Shown in pieces: positions 43,644 through 50,787 of a stretch of DNA of 64,000 nt. This DNA is from Leucobacter sp042726155 (GTDB taxonomy: Bacteria > Actinomycetota > Actinomycetes > Actinomycetales > Microbacteriaceae). The notes beneath the pieces are model-generated. The model saw only the letters and a list, made by a program, of their open reading frames with translations, was not told the DNA's origin and ran no database searches. Where the stretch lies: the NCBI RefSeq assembly GCF_042726155.1, contig NZ_JBHXHV010000004.1, positions 1-64,000 on the forward strand, read 5' to 3'. A program made the position numbers and the translations under genes. Position 1 is the stretch's first letter, and each line of letters opens with the position of its first letter.

Positions 43644-43735
43644 GGGCTGTACCGACGCAGCCCCAGCGATGCAGCGCCGGGCTCCACGGAGCCCACCCCC
43701 GAGAACTGCTCGGGGGAAACGCACCATGACGGTGC
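43644..43735 (+). ncRNA. Array of four hairpins in an mRNA leader
   Basis: GGGCTG/CAGCCC (43644-43649, 43658-43663), GGGCTC/GAGCCC (43679-43684, 43689-43694), CCCCCGAG/CTCGGGGG (43696-43703, 43709-43716) and GCACC/GGTGC (43721-43725, 43731-43735) are all perfect. The last one ends shortly before the GGAAGGAAC ribosome site. The array may regulate translation or be a structured RNA. Confidence 0.45.
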
Positions 43736-43752
43736 GTGTAGGAAGGAACACC

Positions 43753-44061
43753 ATGACTCTGCATACTCGTATGCCCAACACCGCAGGCGCCCGGCTCACC
43801 GCCGTCGCTCCCCTGCGCACGCCCTACCACTCGCTCAGCAGCGCCGACGACATGCTCGTCCCTGACTGGGCGCAGCGCCGCTCCGTCTACCGCAGCTCGG
43901 GGCGCACGCTCTACGTTGTTGAGACCGATCGTCTCAGCGACGCCCGCAGCGACTTGAAGCGCCTCGACCGCGCAGGCTGGGACGTGACCGTCTCGAAGCC
44001 GGTTGCCGGCGATCACGCTCGCATCGCGTTCACGCGTAAGGACCTTGCGCGCGCGGCATAA
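43753..44061 (+). CDS. Small hypothetical protein behind a LexA-like promoter
   Basis: A 102-residue basic soluble protein that I do not recognise. The N-terminal 40 residues are probably disordered (TRMPNTAGARLTAVAPLRTP). Residues about 45-100 look like a compact alpha/beta unit (RTLYVVETDRLSDARSDLKR then GWDVTVSKPV and HARIAFTRKDLARAA). GGAAGGAAC precedes the ATG. It is monocistronic: a strong intrinsic terminator begins 28 nt after the stop. The LexA-like box 290 nt upstream suggests DNA-damage induction, but no motif ties it to repair or division control. Confidence 0.7.
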   Translation: MTLHTRMPNTAGARLTAVAPLRTPYHSLSSADDMLVPDWAQRRSVYRSSGRTLYVVETDRLSDARSDLKRLDRAGWDVTVSKPVAGDHARIAFTRKDLARAA

Positions 44062-44088
44062 CCGACGCGCACTTTCTGGCAGGATCAA

Positions 44089-44121
44089 CGGGCCGGCACC
44101 CTCGGGTGCGGGCCCGTTTTT
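44089..44121 (+). terminator. Intrinsic terminator with T5 tract
   Basis: CGGGCCgGCACCC (44089-44101) pairs with GGGTGCgGGCCCG (44104-44116) with one internal mismatch and a 2-nt apical spacer, followed by TTTTT (44117-44121). The best rho-independent terminator in the window. Confidence 0.85.
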
Positions 44122-44182
44122 CGTTGTCCGCACGCACGCTGTCATACGCCGACACGCACGAAAATGCCACTGCAGCGCTCGA

Positions 44183-44194
44183 TACACTGAGGCC
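44183..44194 (+). promoter_or_regulatory. -10 box of luxS (leaderless)
   Basis: TACACT (44183-44188) is six bases before ATG 44195. No ribosome site is present. Confidence 0.5.
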
Positions 44195-44686
44195 ATGAGC
44201 GACGTCGAACTTGCCGAAGTTGAGAGCTTTTCCCTCGATCACACGAGGGTGCTCGCACCCTACGTGCGGCTCATCGGAGTGGAGCACGGGCCGCACGGCG
44301 ACGCGATCTCGAACTTCGACATTCGACTGGTGCAGCCGAACGAAGCCGAGATTCCGACGGCCGGTCTGCACACGATAGAGCACACGCTTGCCGCCCTGCT
44401 GCGCACCCGCTTCGAAGGACTCATCGACATCTCACCGTTCGGTTGCCGCACCGGCTTCCACCTCATCGCGTGGGGTGAGCCGAGCGTCGAGACACTCGCC
44501 TCTGCGATCAAGAGTTCCCTCGAAGACCTCGTCGAGCGCGTCACGTGGGAGGACGTGCCCGGCACCGAGGCCGTGAGCTGCGGCAACTACCGCGACCACA
44601 GCCTGCACTCCGCGAAGGAATGGTCGAAAATCGTGCTCGACCGGGGCATCAGCCTTGACGCATTTGACCGATCGCGACTGGCCTAG
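44195..44686 (+). CDS. luxS: S-ribosylhomocysteine lyase (AI-2 synthase)
   Basis: Cleaves S-ribosylhomocysteine to homocysteine and the AI-2 precursor DPD as part of the activated methyl cycle. The 163-residue protein has the metal site His59-x-x-Glu62-His63 (HTIEH), Cys84 in FGCRTGF and the ligand Cys129 in SCGNYRDHSLHSA. TACACT lies six bases before ATG 44195. Its TAG overlaps the CTA/TAG stop of the convergent HAD gene (CTAG at 44683-44686). A nearby MTAN-like nucleosidase could provide its substrate. Whether AI-2 is used as a signal cannot be told. Confidence 0.95.
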   Translation: MSDVELAEVESFSLDHTRVLAPYVRLIGVEHGPHGDAISNFDIRLVQPNEAEIPTAGLHTIEHTLAALLRTRFEGLIDISPFGCRTGFHLIAWGEPSVETLASAIKSSLEDLVERVTWEDVPGTEAVSCGNYRDHSLHSAKEWSKIVLDRGISLDAFDRSRLA

Positions 44687-45399
44687 CTCGCGAGTCGCGC
44701 GCCCCACTCGTCGACCAGCCCGGGCAGCTCCGCCATGTCGCTGAACACGTGCGCGGCGCCGGCTGTGCGCAGCGCCTCGCGGTCGGTGCTCACCGGGCTG
44801 TCGGGCGAATACGCAAACACGGTTGCCCCGGCCGCGGCGCCTGCCGTGACACCCGCGACCGTGTCCTCGACGACCAGCGCGGTAGCCGCATTGACACCCA
44901 GGGCCGCGGCTGCGGCCAGATAGACGTCTGGCGCTGGCTTGCTGCGAGCCTGCTCCATGCCACTGAACACTCGGTCGCCGAACCAGCGGCCGAGACCTGT
45001 GACCGTGAGCTGCATGGTGATCTTGACGCGATCCGCACCAGAAGCGAGGGCGATGCGATCGCCGAAGCGATCGGCGATCTCCGCGAGCATCTGCTCGGCG
45101 CCCGGGATGGGCCGCACGCTGTCGCGCAGGGCGTCGTCCCGGCGCACGTGGAACGCGTGAATCCACTCTTCCGTGATCCGGACGCCCGTGTGCTCAAAAA
45201 TCACCTCCCACTCGTCCACCAGCGCGCGGCCGATGAATGTGCGCACGGCCTCCTCTTCGCTGATCTCCCAGCCGAGCTCGCCGAGCATTTCCGCGATCAG
45301 GCGAACGGTGATCAATTCAGAGTCGACGAGCACACCGTCGCAATCAAACAGCACCGCCGAGAAGCCGGGCCCCGGCTCCGCCGCTGCGATTCGGGTCAC
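44683..45399 (-). CDS. HAD-superfamily hydrolase (subfamily IA)
   Basis: A 238-residue phosphatase or phosphomutase-like enzyme. Motif I is FDCDGVLVDSE, motif II is LASGAD, the Lys is in ARSKPAPDVYL and motif III/IV is VVEDTVAGVTAG. It resembles beta-phosphoglucomutase/phosphoglycolate phosphatase relatives. GTG 45399 begins two bases after the stop of the phosphorylase gene, so it is the last gene of the deaminase-phosphorylase operon. It could act on the pentose 1-phosphate released by that phosphorylase, but this is inference. Confidence 0.85.
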   Translation of the reverse strand: MTRIAAAEPGPGFSAVLFDCDGVLVDSELITVRLIAEMLGELGWEISEEEAVRTFIGRALVDEWEVIFEHTGVRITEEWIHAFHVRRDDALRDSVRPIPGAEQMLAEIADRFGDRIALASGADRVKITMQLTVTGLGRWFGDRVFSGMEQARSKPAPDVYLAAAAALGVNAATALVVEDTVAGVTAGAAAGATVFAYSPDSPVSTDREALRTAGAAHVFSDMAELPGLVDEWGARLAS

Positions 45400-45401
45400 G
45401 C

Positions 45402-46154
45402 CTAGGCCACCAACACGTCGAGCGCCGCGGTGAGCGCGCCATCGACCGCCCGAGTCACAATCTCGCGGTACGGGTCGTAGCCATCCATAGCCTCGTCTTT
45501 CGCTGCAAGCGGGTTGCCGTCGATCGCGAAGACAGCCCCCGACTCGATGCCGTGGAGTGACGCGATAACGAACAGTGCGGCCGCCTCCATCTCGACCGCG
45601 ACGATGCCCGCCCGCTGCCACATCTGGTGGTCGATGCCGGTGATGACGTCACTCGGGTAGAACATGTCACCGGTGAGCACGATGCCGCTGTGCACGTTCA
45701 GTCCCGACTGCGCTGCCGCTGCCTTCAGCGCGATCGTCAATTCGGGCGTCGCGATCGCGGGGAACTCCGTCGGTACGAGCTGGTGGCTGACGCCGTCGGC
45801 GCGCACAGCGCCGGTAGCGACGACGATCGCGCCGTCGACGACCTCGGGCTGAATGCCGCCCGCGGTGCCGGAGCGGATGATGCGGGTGACCCCGCCGCGT
45901 GCGAGTTCCTCGAAGCACACGGCTGCACCGGCAGCGCCGACGCCGTGTGACGCGACCGTTACTGGCACACCCTTCCAGCTGCCCGCGTACACGTGGTATT
46001 CGCGGTTGGCGGTGAGCTGGCGAACGTCGTCGAGTCGCTCGGCAACGAGCGCGGCGCGGGCCGGATCGCCCACCACGAGTGCGCGGTCTGCCAGGTCAGA
46101 AACGCGGGCGCGCAGCAGCGGCAGTTCGGCGCCGGAGGGAAGTCGTACGGGCAT
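45402..46154 (-). CDS. Nucleoside phosphorylase (uridine/purine phosphorylase family)
   Basis: A 250-residue member of the PNP/UDP superfamily that splits a nucleoside with phosphate to base plus pentose 1-phosphate. VVGDPARAALVAE (phosphate site), SHGVGAAGA, RSGTAGGIQ, GDMFYPSD and VEMEAAALF are in canonical order. GAGG lies just upstream of the ATG (46154). It follows the MtaD-like deaminase gene by 29 nt and precedes the HAD gene by 2 nt. Next to a probable SAH/MTA deaminase, it may act on the deaminated (inosine-type) nucleoside. Specificity for uridine is also possible. Confidence 0.85.
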   Translation of the reverse strand: MPVRLPSGAELPLLRARVSDLADRALVVGDPARAALVAERLDDVRQLTANREYHVYAGSWKGVPVTVASHGVGAAGAAVCFEELARGGVTRIIRSGTAGGIQPEVVDGAIVVATGAVRADGVSHQLVPTEFPAIATPELTIALKAAAAQSGLNVHSGIVLTGDMFYPSDVITGIDHQMWQRAGIVAVEMEAAALFVIASLHGIESGAVFAIDGNPLAAKDEAMDGYDPYREIVTRAVDGALTAALDVLVA

Positions 46155-46183
46155 TGGAGGCCTTTCGTTCAGATCAGTCAGAA

Positions 46184-47533
46184 TCAGTGTGCGGTCGCGG
46201 CGGCCGCGGCGTTCGCTGCGGTCAGTCGTGCGCGGGCGGCAGCGGCCCGCAGGCGGATCTCGTCGGCGTCGAGCGTCAGGTGCTCCCCCTCGGCGTAGAC
46301 GTGGCGTCCGCCGATGAAGACGTGGCGCACGTCGGCACCGGTGGCCGCGAAGCCGAGGTGCGAGATGAGCGAGGCCGCTTCGAACGGAACGGCGCTGGAT
46401 CCCGTGACGTCGAGCGCAATCACGTCTGCCAGGCGGCCCACCTCGAGCGCCCCGGTCTCGGGGAACCCGACGGCCTCGGCTCCGCGTCGCGTCGCGATAT
46501 CGAGCACGTCGGCCGCGCGCACGATGGCGGCGTCTTGTCTGGCTCCGCGGTGCAGAATCGTGCCCGTCTTGATCTCCTCGAACAGGTCGAGCGTGTTGTT
46601 GCTCGCGACCGAGTCGGTGCCGAGCGAGATGCGCAGCCCGGCGGCCTGCCACTCGGGCAACGGGGCAATACCGTTGCCGAGTTTCAGGTTCGAGACCGGA
46701 TTGTGGCTGACAGCGGTTCCCGTGCGCGCGAAGAGCGCGATCTCGCCCTCGGTCAGGTGTACGCAGTGCGCCGCGAGCACATCTGCCTCGAACAGTCCGA
46801 GCGAGTCGAGGTGGTCGGCGGGCGTCGCCCCGTACCGCTCCTGAATCTGCGCGACCTCTGCCGCCGACTCGGAGATGTGCGTGTGAATCGGGATGCCACG
46901 CTCGATCGCTCGGCGGGCGATGTCGCGGAGAAACTCGGGCGGGCAGGTGTACGGCGCGTGGGGGCCGTAGGCGATCCGCACCTGCGCGTCGCCGGCGAAC
47001 TGCTCGGCGAGCGCCTCTGTCTGGTCCGTTGCCTCAGCCCCGTTCCACGGCGAGACCCCCGGAAAGCCAACCGCGTCGGGGGCGAACGACGCGAGCGCGA
47101 CCAGCGCGCGCATACCCGCCGCGCGCACGAGCTCGATGAGCTGCGCATCCCAGTGGTACATGTCGGCGAACGTCGTCGTGCCGGTCTCGATCATCTCGAC
47201 CATCGCGAGCTGCAGACCCACCTCGACATCGTCGTGAGTGAGGTGCTGTTCGAGGGCCTGCACGGCCGCGAGCCACGGCATGAATCCCTCGTCGTCAGAG
47301 ACACCTCGGAGCAGCGTCATCGCCGAGTGCGTGTGGCCGTTCACGAGGCCGGGCATCAGTACGTGCCCGCCCAGTTCGTGTACCACGCGGTCACTCGCCG
47401 ACTCAGCGTCGGGCCGGGCCGGGCCAACGTAGGTGATGCGTCCGCTGCCATCGAAGGCGAGCTCTGCGTCGGTGACGACGCCGCCCGGGGTCAGCATTGC
47501 GTCGGCGCGCAGCACCGTTTCGTGTTCGCTCAT
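46184..47533 (-). CDS. mtaD: Amidohydrolase, probable SAH/MTA (adenosine) deaminase
   Basis: A 449-residue metal-dependent deaminase of the MtaD/TrzN/AtzA-type amidohydrolases, which convert S-adenosylhomocysteine, methylthioadenosine or adenosine to the inosine form. The metal site His67-x-His69 is in NGHTHSAMTLLRG; HISESAAEV (substrate His/Glu), the AHCVHL His and LGTDSVASNN (metal Asp) follow. YGPHAPYTC is also typical of MtaD. CGGAG precedes the ATG. It heads, or is co-transcribed in, the operon with a nucleoside phosphorylase and a HAD hydrolase; uppS and an SDR gene lie 50 nt upstream on the same strand. Guanine or other amidohydrolase activity cannot be excluded. Confidence 0.82.
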   Translation of the reverse strand: MSEHETVLRADAMLTPGGVVTDAELAFDGSGRITYVGPARPDAESASDRVVHELGGHVLMPGLVNGHTHSAMTLLRGVSDDEGFMPWLAAVQALEQHLTHDDVEVGLQLAMVEMIETGTTTFADMYHWDAQLIELVRAAGMRALVALASFAPDAVGFPGVSPWNGAEATDQTEALAEQFAGDAQVRIAYGPHAPYTCPPEFLRDIARRAIERGIPIHTHISESAAEVAQIQERYGATPADHLDSLGLFEADVLAAHCVHLTEGEIALFARTGTAVSHNPVSNLKLGNGIAPLPEWQAAGLRISLGTDSVASNNTLDLFEEIKTGTILHRGARQDAAIVRAADVLDIATRRGAEAVGFPETGALEVGRLADVIALDVTGSSAVPFEAASLISHLGFAATGADVRHVFIGGRHVYAEGEHLTLDADEIRLRAAAARARLTAANAAAAATAH

Positions 47534-47583
47534 GCGCGGCTCCGTTCTCGAGTCAGTGTGTGGTCTGGGCGTGAAGGATCAAC

Positions 47584-48387
47584 TCACCAGCCGGGCGTCG
47601 CCAGCATTCCGCCGTCGACGGCCAGATCTTGACCGGTGATAAAACTCGCTCCGGGCGAGGCGAGCAGCACGCAGGCCCCACCGATGTCGGCTGGCGTCGC
47701 GAGCCTGCCGAGCGGCGCGTGGCTGAGCCAGCTTTCGACACCCGCGGGCCAGTCCTGCGCGAGACCCGGCCGGTCGACGAGTCCCGGTGACACCGTGTTT
47801 ACCCTGATGCCGCTGGGTCCGAGTTCGAGTGCCGCCGCCCGCGCGTGCATGACGAGACCCGCCTTCGCCGCCGCGTAGTGCGCGTGCGCCGGGCTCGGAC
47901 GCGAGGCTTCAATCGAGGCGATGTGGGTGATCCAGCGATCCCGCGCAGCGTGCCGCTCTCGGTCGTTCGCCATCACGGCAGCTGCTGCCTGCGACAGCTC
48001 GAATACGGCACCGAGGTTCGTATCGAGCACCTCGTCCCACTCGCTGCGAGCAGTCTCGGCGAGCGGCGTGACCGGTTGCACGCCGGCGTTGTTGACGAGC
48101 CCGTCGAGGCCGCCCAGCGCGGCAGTTGCCGCGGCGATCAGCGCCCGAGCCGCGCCCGGATCCGTGAGATCGGCACGCACCAGTTCAACCTCGGCGCCCG
48201 CGTCGCGCAGCTCGCGCATGAGCGCACCCATCGTGTCGTTCGACGACTGGCTTGCGCCCCGGTAGTGCAATGCGAGTCGCGCACCGGCGGCCGCGAACGC
48301 GCGCGCAATGCCGCCGCCGACGCCGCCGGAAGCGCCGGTAATCAATACGCGCTGGCCCGCGAGGTTTGGTCCAGTCTGAATGGTCAT
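47584..48387 (-). CDS. Short-chain dehydrogenase/reductase
   Basis: A 267-residue classical SDR. The NAD(P) loop is TGASGGVGGGIA near residue 17-28, LVNNAGVQP follows, and the catalytic YAAAK is in HAHYAAAKAGLVMHA. The C-terminus has DLAVDGGM as in FabG-like reductases. It starts 4 nt after the uppS stop and ends 50 nt before the deaminase gene. No substrate is evident; co-transcription with an isoprenoid gene is tight but may be incidental. Confidence 0.85.
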   Translation of the reverse strand: MTIQTGPNLAGQRVLITGASGGVGGGIARAFAAAGARLALHYRGASQSSNDTMGALMRELRDAGAEVELVRADLTDPGAARALIAAATAALGGLDGLVNNAGVQPVTPLAETARSEWDEVLDTNLGAVFELSQAAAAVMANDRERHAARDRWITHIASIEASRPSPAHAHYAAAKAGLVMHARAAALELGPSGIRVNTVSPGLVDRPGLAQDWPAGVESWLSHAPLGRLATPADIGGACVLLASPGASFITGQDLAVDGGMLATPGW

Positions 48388-48391
48388 TGCC

Positions 48392-49177
48392 CTAGCCCCC
48401 GAGCCGTCGCTGCCGTGATGAATAGTCGCGCAGAGCGCGCAACAGATCGACCTCGCGCAGGTCGGGGTAGAGCGCCTCAACGAAGTAGAACTCGGAGTGC
48501 GCCGACTGCCAGATCATGAAGTCGGAGAGTCGCTGCTCGCCCGAGGTGCGAATCACGAGGTCGGGGTCAGCTTGCCCGCGCGTCCACAGGTGCTCGCCAA
48601 TGAGCTCCGGCGTCAGCCGCTCGGCGAGCGTGTCGATCGTGCCACCAGCGGCCTGGTGCTCGGCGATCACGCTGTGCATTGCCGCCGTGATCTCGCTGCG
48701 TCCGCCGTAGCCAACCGCCAGGTTGATGTGCAGCCCGGCACGGTTCTCGGTCGACTGTTCCGCGTCGCGCAGGGCTTCGGTCAGCTCGGGCGAGAGCCCC
48801 TCGCAGGTGCCGACGTGCTTCACCCGCCAGCCGGGGTGCTCCGCGAGGAGGCCCGCAAGTTCGGCGATGATGCCGAACAGGTCTTCAAGTTCCTGGCGAT
48901 CGCGCGCGCCAAGGTTGTCTGCGGAGAGCAGATACAGCGTGACGGTGCCGACCCCGATTTCTTCGCACCAGCCGAGAAACTCGGGAATCTTGCGCGCGCC
49001 GGCCCGGTGGCCAAACGCGGCGCGCTCCTGCAGCCGCTGCTTCGCCCAGCGCCGATTACCATCGACGATCACGGCGATGTGCTGCGGCACCTGCTTCGGG
49101 TCAATCTCGCGCCGAAGGCGTCGCTGATACAGCCGGTAGAGCAAACCGGCCCGCGGATTCGACGGCTGGGCACTCAC
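48392..49177 (-). CDS. uppS: Short-chain cis-prenyltransferase (Z-FPP synthase/UppS family)
   Basis: A 261-residue soluble isoprenyl transferase that condenses isopentenyl diphosphate in cis. The diphosphate loop DGNRRWA is near residues 39-45, and RTSGEQRLSDFMIWQSAHSE is the C-terminal signature. It is the actinobacterial type next to a PAQR gene, as for M. tuberculosis Rv1086 (Z-FPP synthase) and Rv1085c as I recall, so it may make Z,E-farnesyl diphosphate rather than full-length undecaprenyl diphosphate. GTG 49177 lies six bases after TACACT (49189-49184), hence leaderless. Confidence 0.88.
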   Translation of the reverse strand: MSAQPSNPRAGLLYRLYQRRLRREIDPKQVPQHIAVIVDGNRRWAKQRLQERAAFGHRAGARKIPEFLGWCEEIGVGTVTLYLLSADNLGARDRQELEDLFGIIAELAGLLAEHPGWRVKHVGTCEGLSPELTEALRDAEQSTENRAGLHINLAVGYGGRSEITAAMHSVIAEHQAAGGTIDTLAERLTPELIGEHLWTRGQADPDLVIRTSGEQRLSDFMIWQSAHSEFYFVEALYPDLREVDLLRALRDYSSRQRRLGG

Positions 49178-49252
49178 GTTCCGAGTGTACCGGGCCGGGG
49201 CTTAGCCGCTGCCGATCCCCGCACATATGCGTCAACGCAACTGTGGGGAACA

Positions 49253-49265
49253 TACACTCGAAGAT
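49253..49265 (+). promoter_or_regulatory. -10 box of the PAQR gene (leaderless)
   Basis: TACACT (49253-49258) is seven bases before ATG 49266. The divergent uppS has an identical TACACT (49189-49184 on the minus strand) six bases before its GTG. Confidence 0.5.
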
Positions 49266-49937
49266 ATGACGTCGACGAGCCCCATCGCCGCTCCCCCGAC
49301 GTGGCGCGGGTGGATCCACGCGGCCACCTTCCCGCTCACGATCATCGCGGGAATTGTGCTGATCACGGTGGCGCACGGGCCGGTCGCAAAATGGGCGTCG
49401 CTCGTGTATACGCTCTCGAGCATGCTGCTCTTCGGAGTGTCGGCGCTCTATCACCGCTTCAGCTGGAAGCCGAGCACCAAGCAGGTGTTCAGGCGGCTCG
49501 ACCACGCAAATATCTTCGTACTCATCGCGGGCACCTACACGCCGATTGCGCTGCTGGCGCTGCCCCTCGACAAGGGCGTGTTGTTACTCGTGCTGGTGTG
49601 GATTGGCGCACTGCTCGGCATCGGCTTCCGCATGTTCTGGCTCGACGCACCGCGCTGGTTGTACGTGCCGCTGTACGTGCTGCTCGGCTGGGCGGCGATG
49701 ATGTACATCGTCGACATCGCGCACGCGAACTTCGCAGCGATGGTGCTCGTCGTGGTCGGCGGGCTGCTCTACACGATCGGATCTGTCGTGTACGGCATGA
49801 AGCGCCCGAATCCCGTGCCGGGCGTGTTCGGATTCCACGAGATCTTTCACGCGCTCACCGTGCTGGCGTTCTTCTGCCACTGGACGGCGGCGCTGCTGCT
49901 GGTGATCGACCCGTACTATCTGCGAGCAGGCAGCTAG
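49266..49937 (+). CDS. PAQR family membrane protein (hemolysin III)
   Basis: A 223-residue, seven-helix membrane protein. The family pattern is clear: SALYHRFSW (His-containing loop after helix 2), DHANIFVLIAGTYTPIA, and FGFHEIFHALTVLAFFCHW near the C-terminus, giving the conserved Ser-His...His-x-x-x-His metal site of the CREST/PAQR superfamily. Such proteins may be membrane hydrolases affecting lipids; the haemolysin name is historical. It is divergent from uppS and its stop codon overlaps that of the convergent TetR gene (CTAG at 49934-49937). Confidence 0.88.
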   Translation: MTSTSPIAAPPTWRGWIHAATFPLTIIAGIVLITVAHGPVAKWASLVYTLSSMLLFGVSALYHRFSWKPSTKQVFRRLDHANIFVLIAGTYTPIALLALPLDKGVLLLVLVWIGALLGIGFRMFWLDAPRWLYVPLYVLLGWAAMMYIVDIAHANFAAMVLVVVGGLLYTIGSVVYGMKRPNPVPGVFGFHEIFHALTVLAFFCHWTAALLLVIDPYYLRAGS

Positions 49938-50671
49938 CGGCTAGGCGAGCTCAGGCCGAACCTCTCCGCGGTAGCGGCGACCCAGCGCCCGAGAATCTCC
50001 TCACCAAACACCGACAGCTCGGGGCCCAGCTGCCCGAAGATCTCCGCGCTCACCAGGCCGATGAGCGCCGTCCAGGCCTCGACAGCGTCCGCGGCGAAGC
50101 CCGGCACCGCGAGCGCCTCGGCGGCGAGCGCCGCACCGACTGTCGCCTCCTGCCCGACGAGTTCAGTGATGCCCCCGCTGAGCGTCTGCGCTAGCCCGTC
50201 GCTGACCGGGGGACGCGGGGAGCGACGCGCAGCGGGGTCGCCCTGTACCAGAATGAAGAGGAACTGCAGCATGACGCGGGTACCCGCGGGGGTGGTCTCA
50301 TCGGCGGGGGCCGCGTATCCGGGCACGGGTGATCCGTAGATCAGAGACCACGACGCGGGGTTGGCGGTGCCCCAGGCGCGCACGCTCGTCGCGAGCTGTC
50401 GGAGTCGCTCGTCGGGCTCTGTGGCGGTATCTGCCGCCTCCGCTGCCTCGGCCAGCTCGGTATAGGCGTCAACGACAAGCAGGGTGAGCAGCGCGTCGCG
50501 ATTCGCCACGTGGCGATAGATTGCGGACGATGCGACGCCGAGTCCGCGAGCAATCTCGCGCACAGAGAGACCCGCTGCCCCCGTTTCTGCGAGCTGGTCT
50601 CGGCCGAGGCGCAGGATCCCCGCGCGCATCTGCGCGCGGGCCTCGGCGTGCGTGCGGCGTGGTCGTTCCAT
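49934..50671 (-). CDS. TetR-family regulator
   Basis: A 245-residue regulator. The helix-turn-helix is GLSVREIARGLGVASSAIYR with HVANRDALLTLLV, and the C-terminal part fits the WHG-type (TetR_C_13) ligand domain common in actinobacteria. ATG 50671 is chosen because CACACT (50684-50679) lies seven bases upstream. It is divergent from an epimerase-like gene, with an 11-bp palindrome GAGCAGTGCTC (50772-50782) and an inverted ACTGCTCT (50718-50725) in the gap, likely its operators. Confidence 0.85.
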   Translation of the reverse strand: MERPRRTHAEARAQMRAGILRLGRDQLAETGAAGLSVREIARGLGVASSAIYRHVANRDALLTLLVVDAYTELAEAAEAADTATEPDERLRQLATSVRAWGTANPASWSLIYGSPVPGYAAPADETTPAGTRVMLQFLFILVQGDPAARRSPRPPVSDGLAQTLSGGITELVGQEATVGAALAAEALAVPGFAADAVEAWTALIGLVSAEIFGQLGPELSVFGEEILGRWVAATAERFGLSSPSR

Positions 50672-50717
50672 GTGCATCAGTGTGTCAGCAGCGCGGCCTC
50701 GACGCAATTTTGCGATC

Positions 50718-50782
50718 ACTGCTCTTGTTTATTCTCTGCGCACGCACTACGGTGAACACGAACGCTTTAGAGAGCAGTGCTC
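50718..50782. promoter_or_regulatory. Paired operator-like sites between TetR and epimerase genes
   Basis: ACTGCTCT (50718-50725) and AGAGCAGT (50771-50778) are inverted 8-mers; the second sits in the perfect palindrome GAGCAgTGCTC (50772-50782), 5 nt before the epimerase ATG. Probable binding sites of the divergent TetR protein. Confidence 0.5.
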
Positions 50783-50787
50783 ACAGA

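Larger units (their letters stand above)
43387..43752. other. Structured leader region of the small gene at 43753
   Basis: This 366-bp gap carries a LexA-like box and promoter, then about 275 nt before the small gene. The leader can form successive hairpins: 43562-43610 (7-bp AGCACCG/CGGTGCT, with an inner CTGG/CCAG stem), 43644-43663, 43679-43694, 43696-43716 and 43721-43735. A 45-codon Arg-rich frame at 43497-43634 has no clear ribosome site and is not called. Confidence 0.5.
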
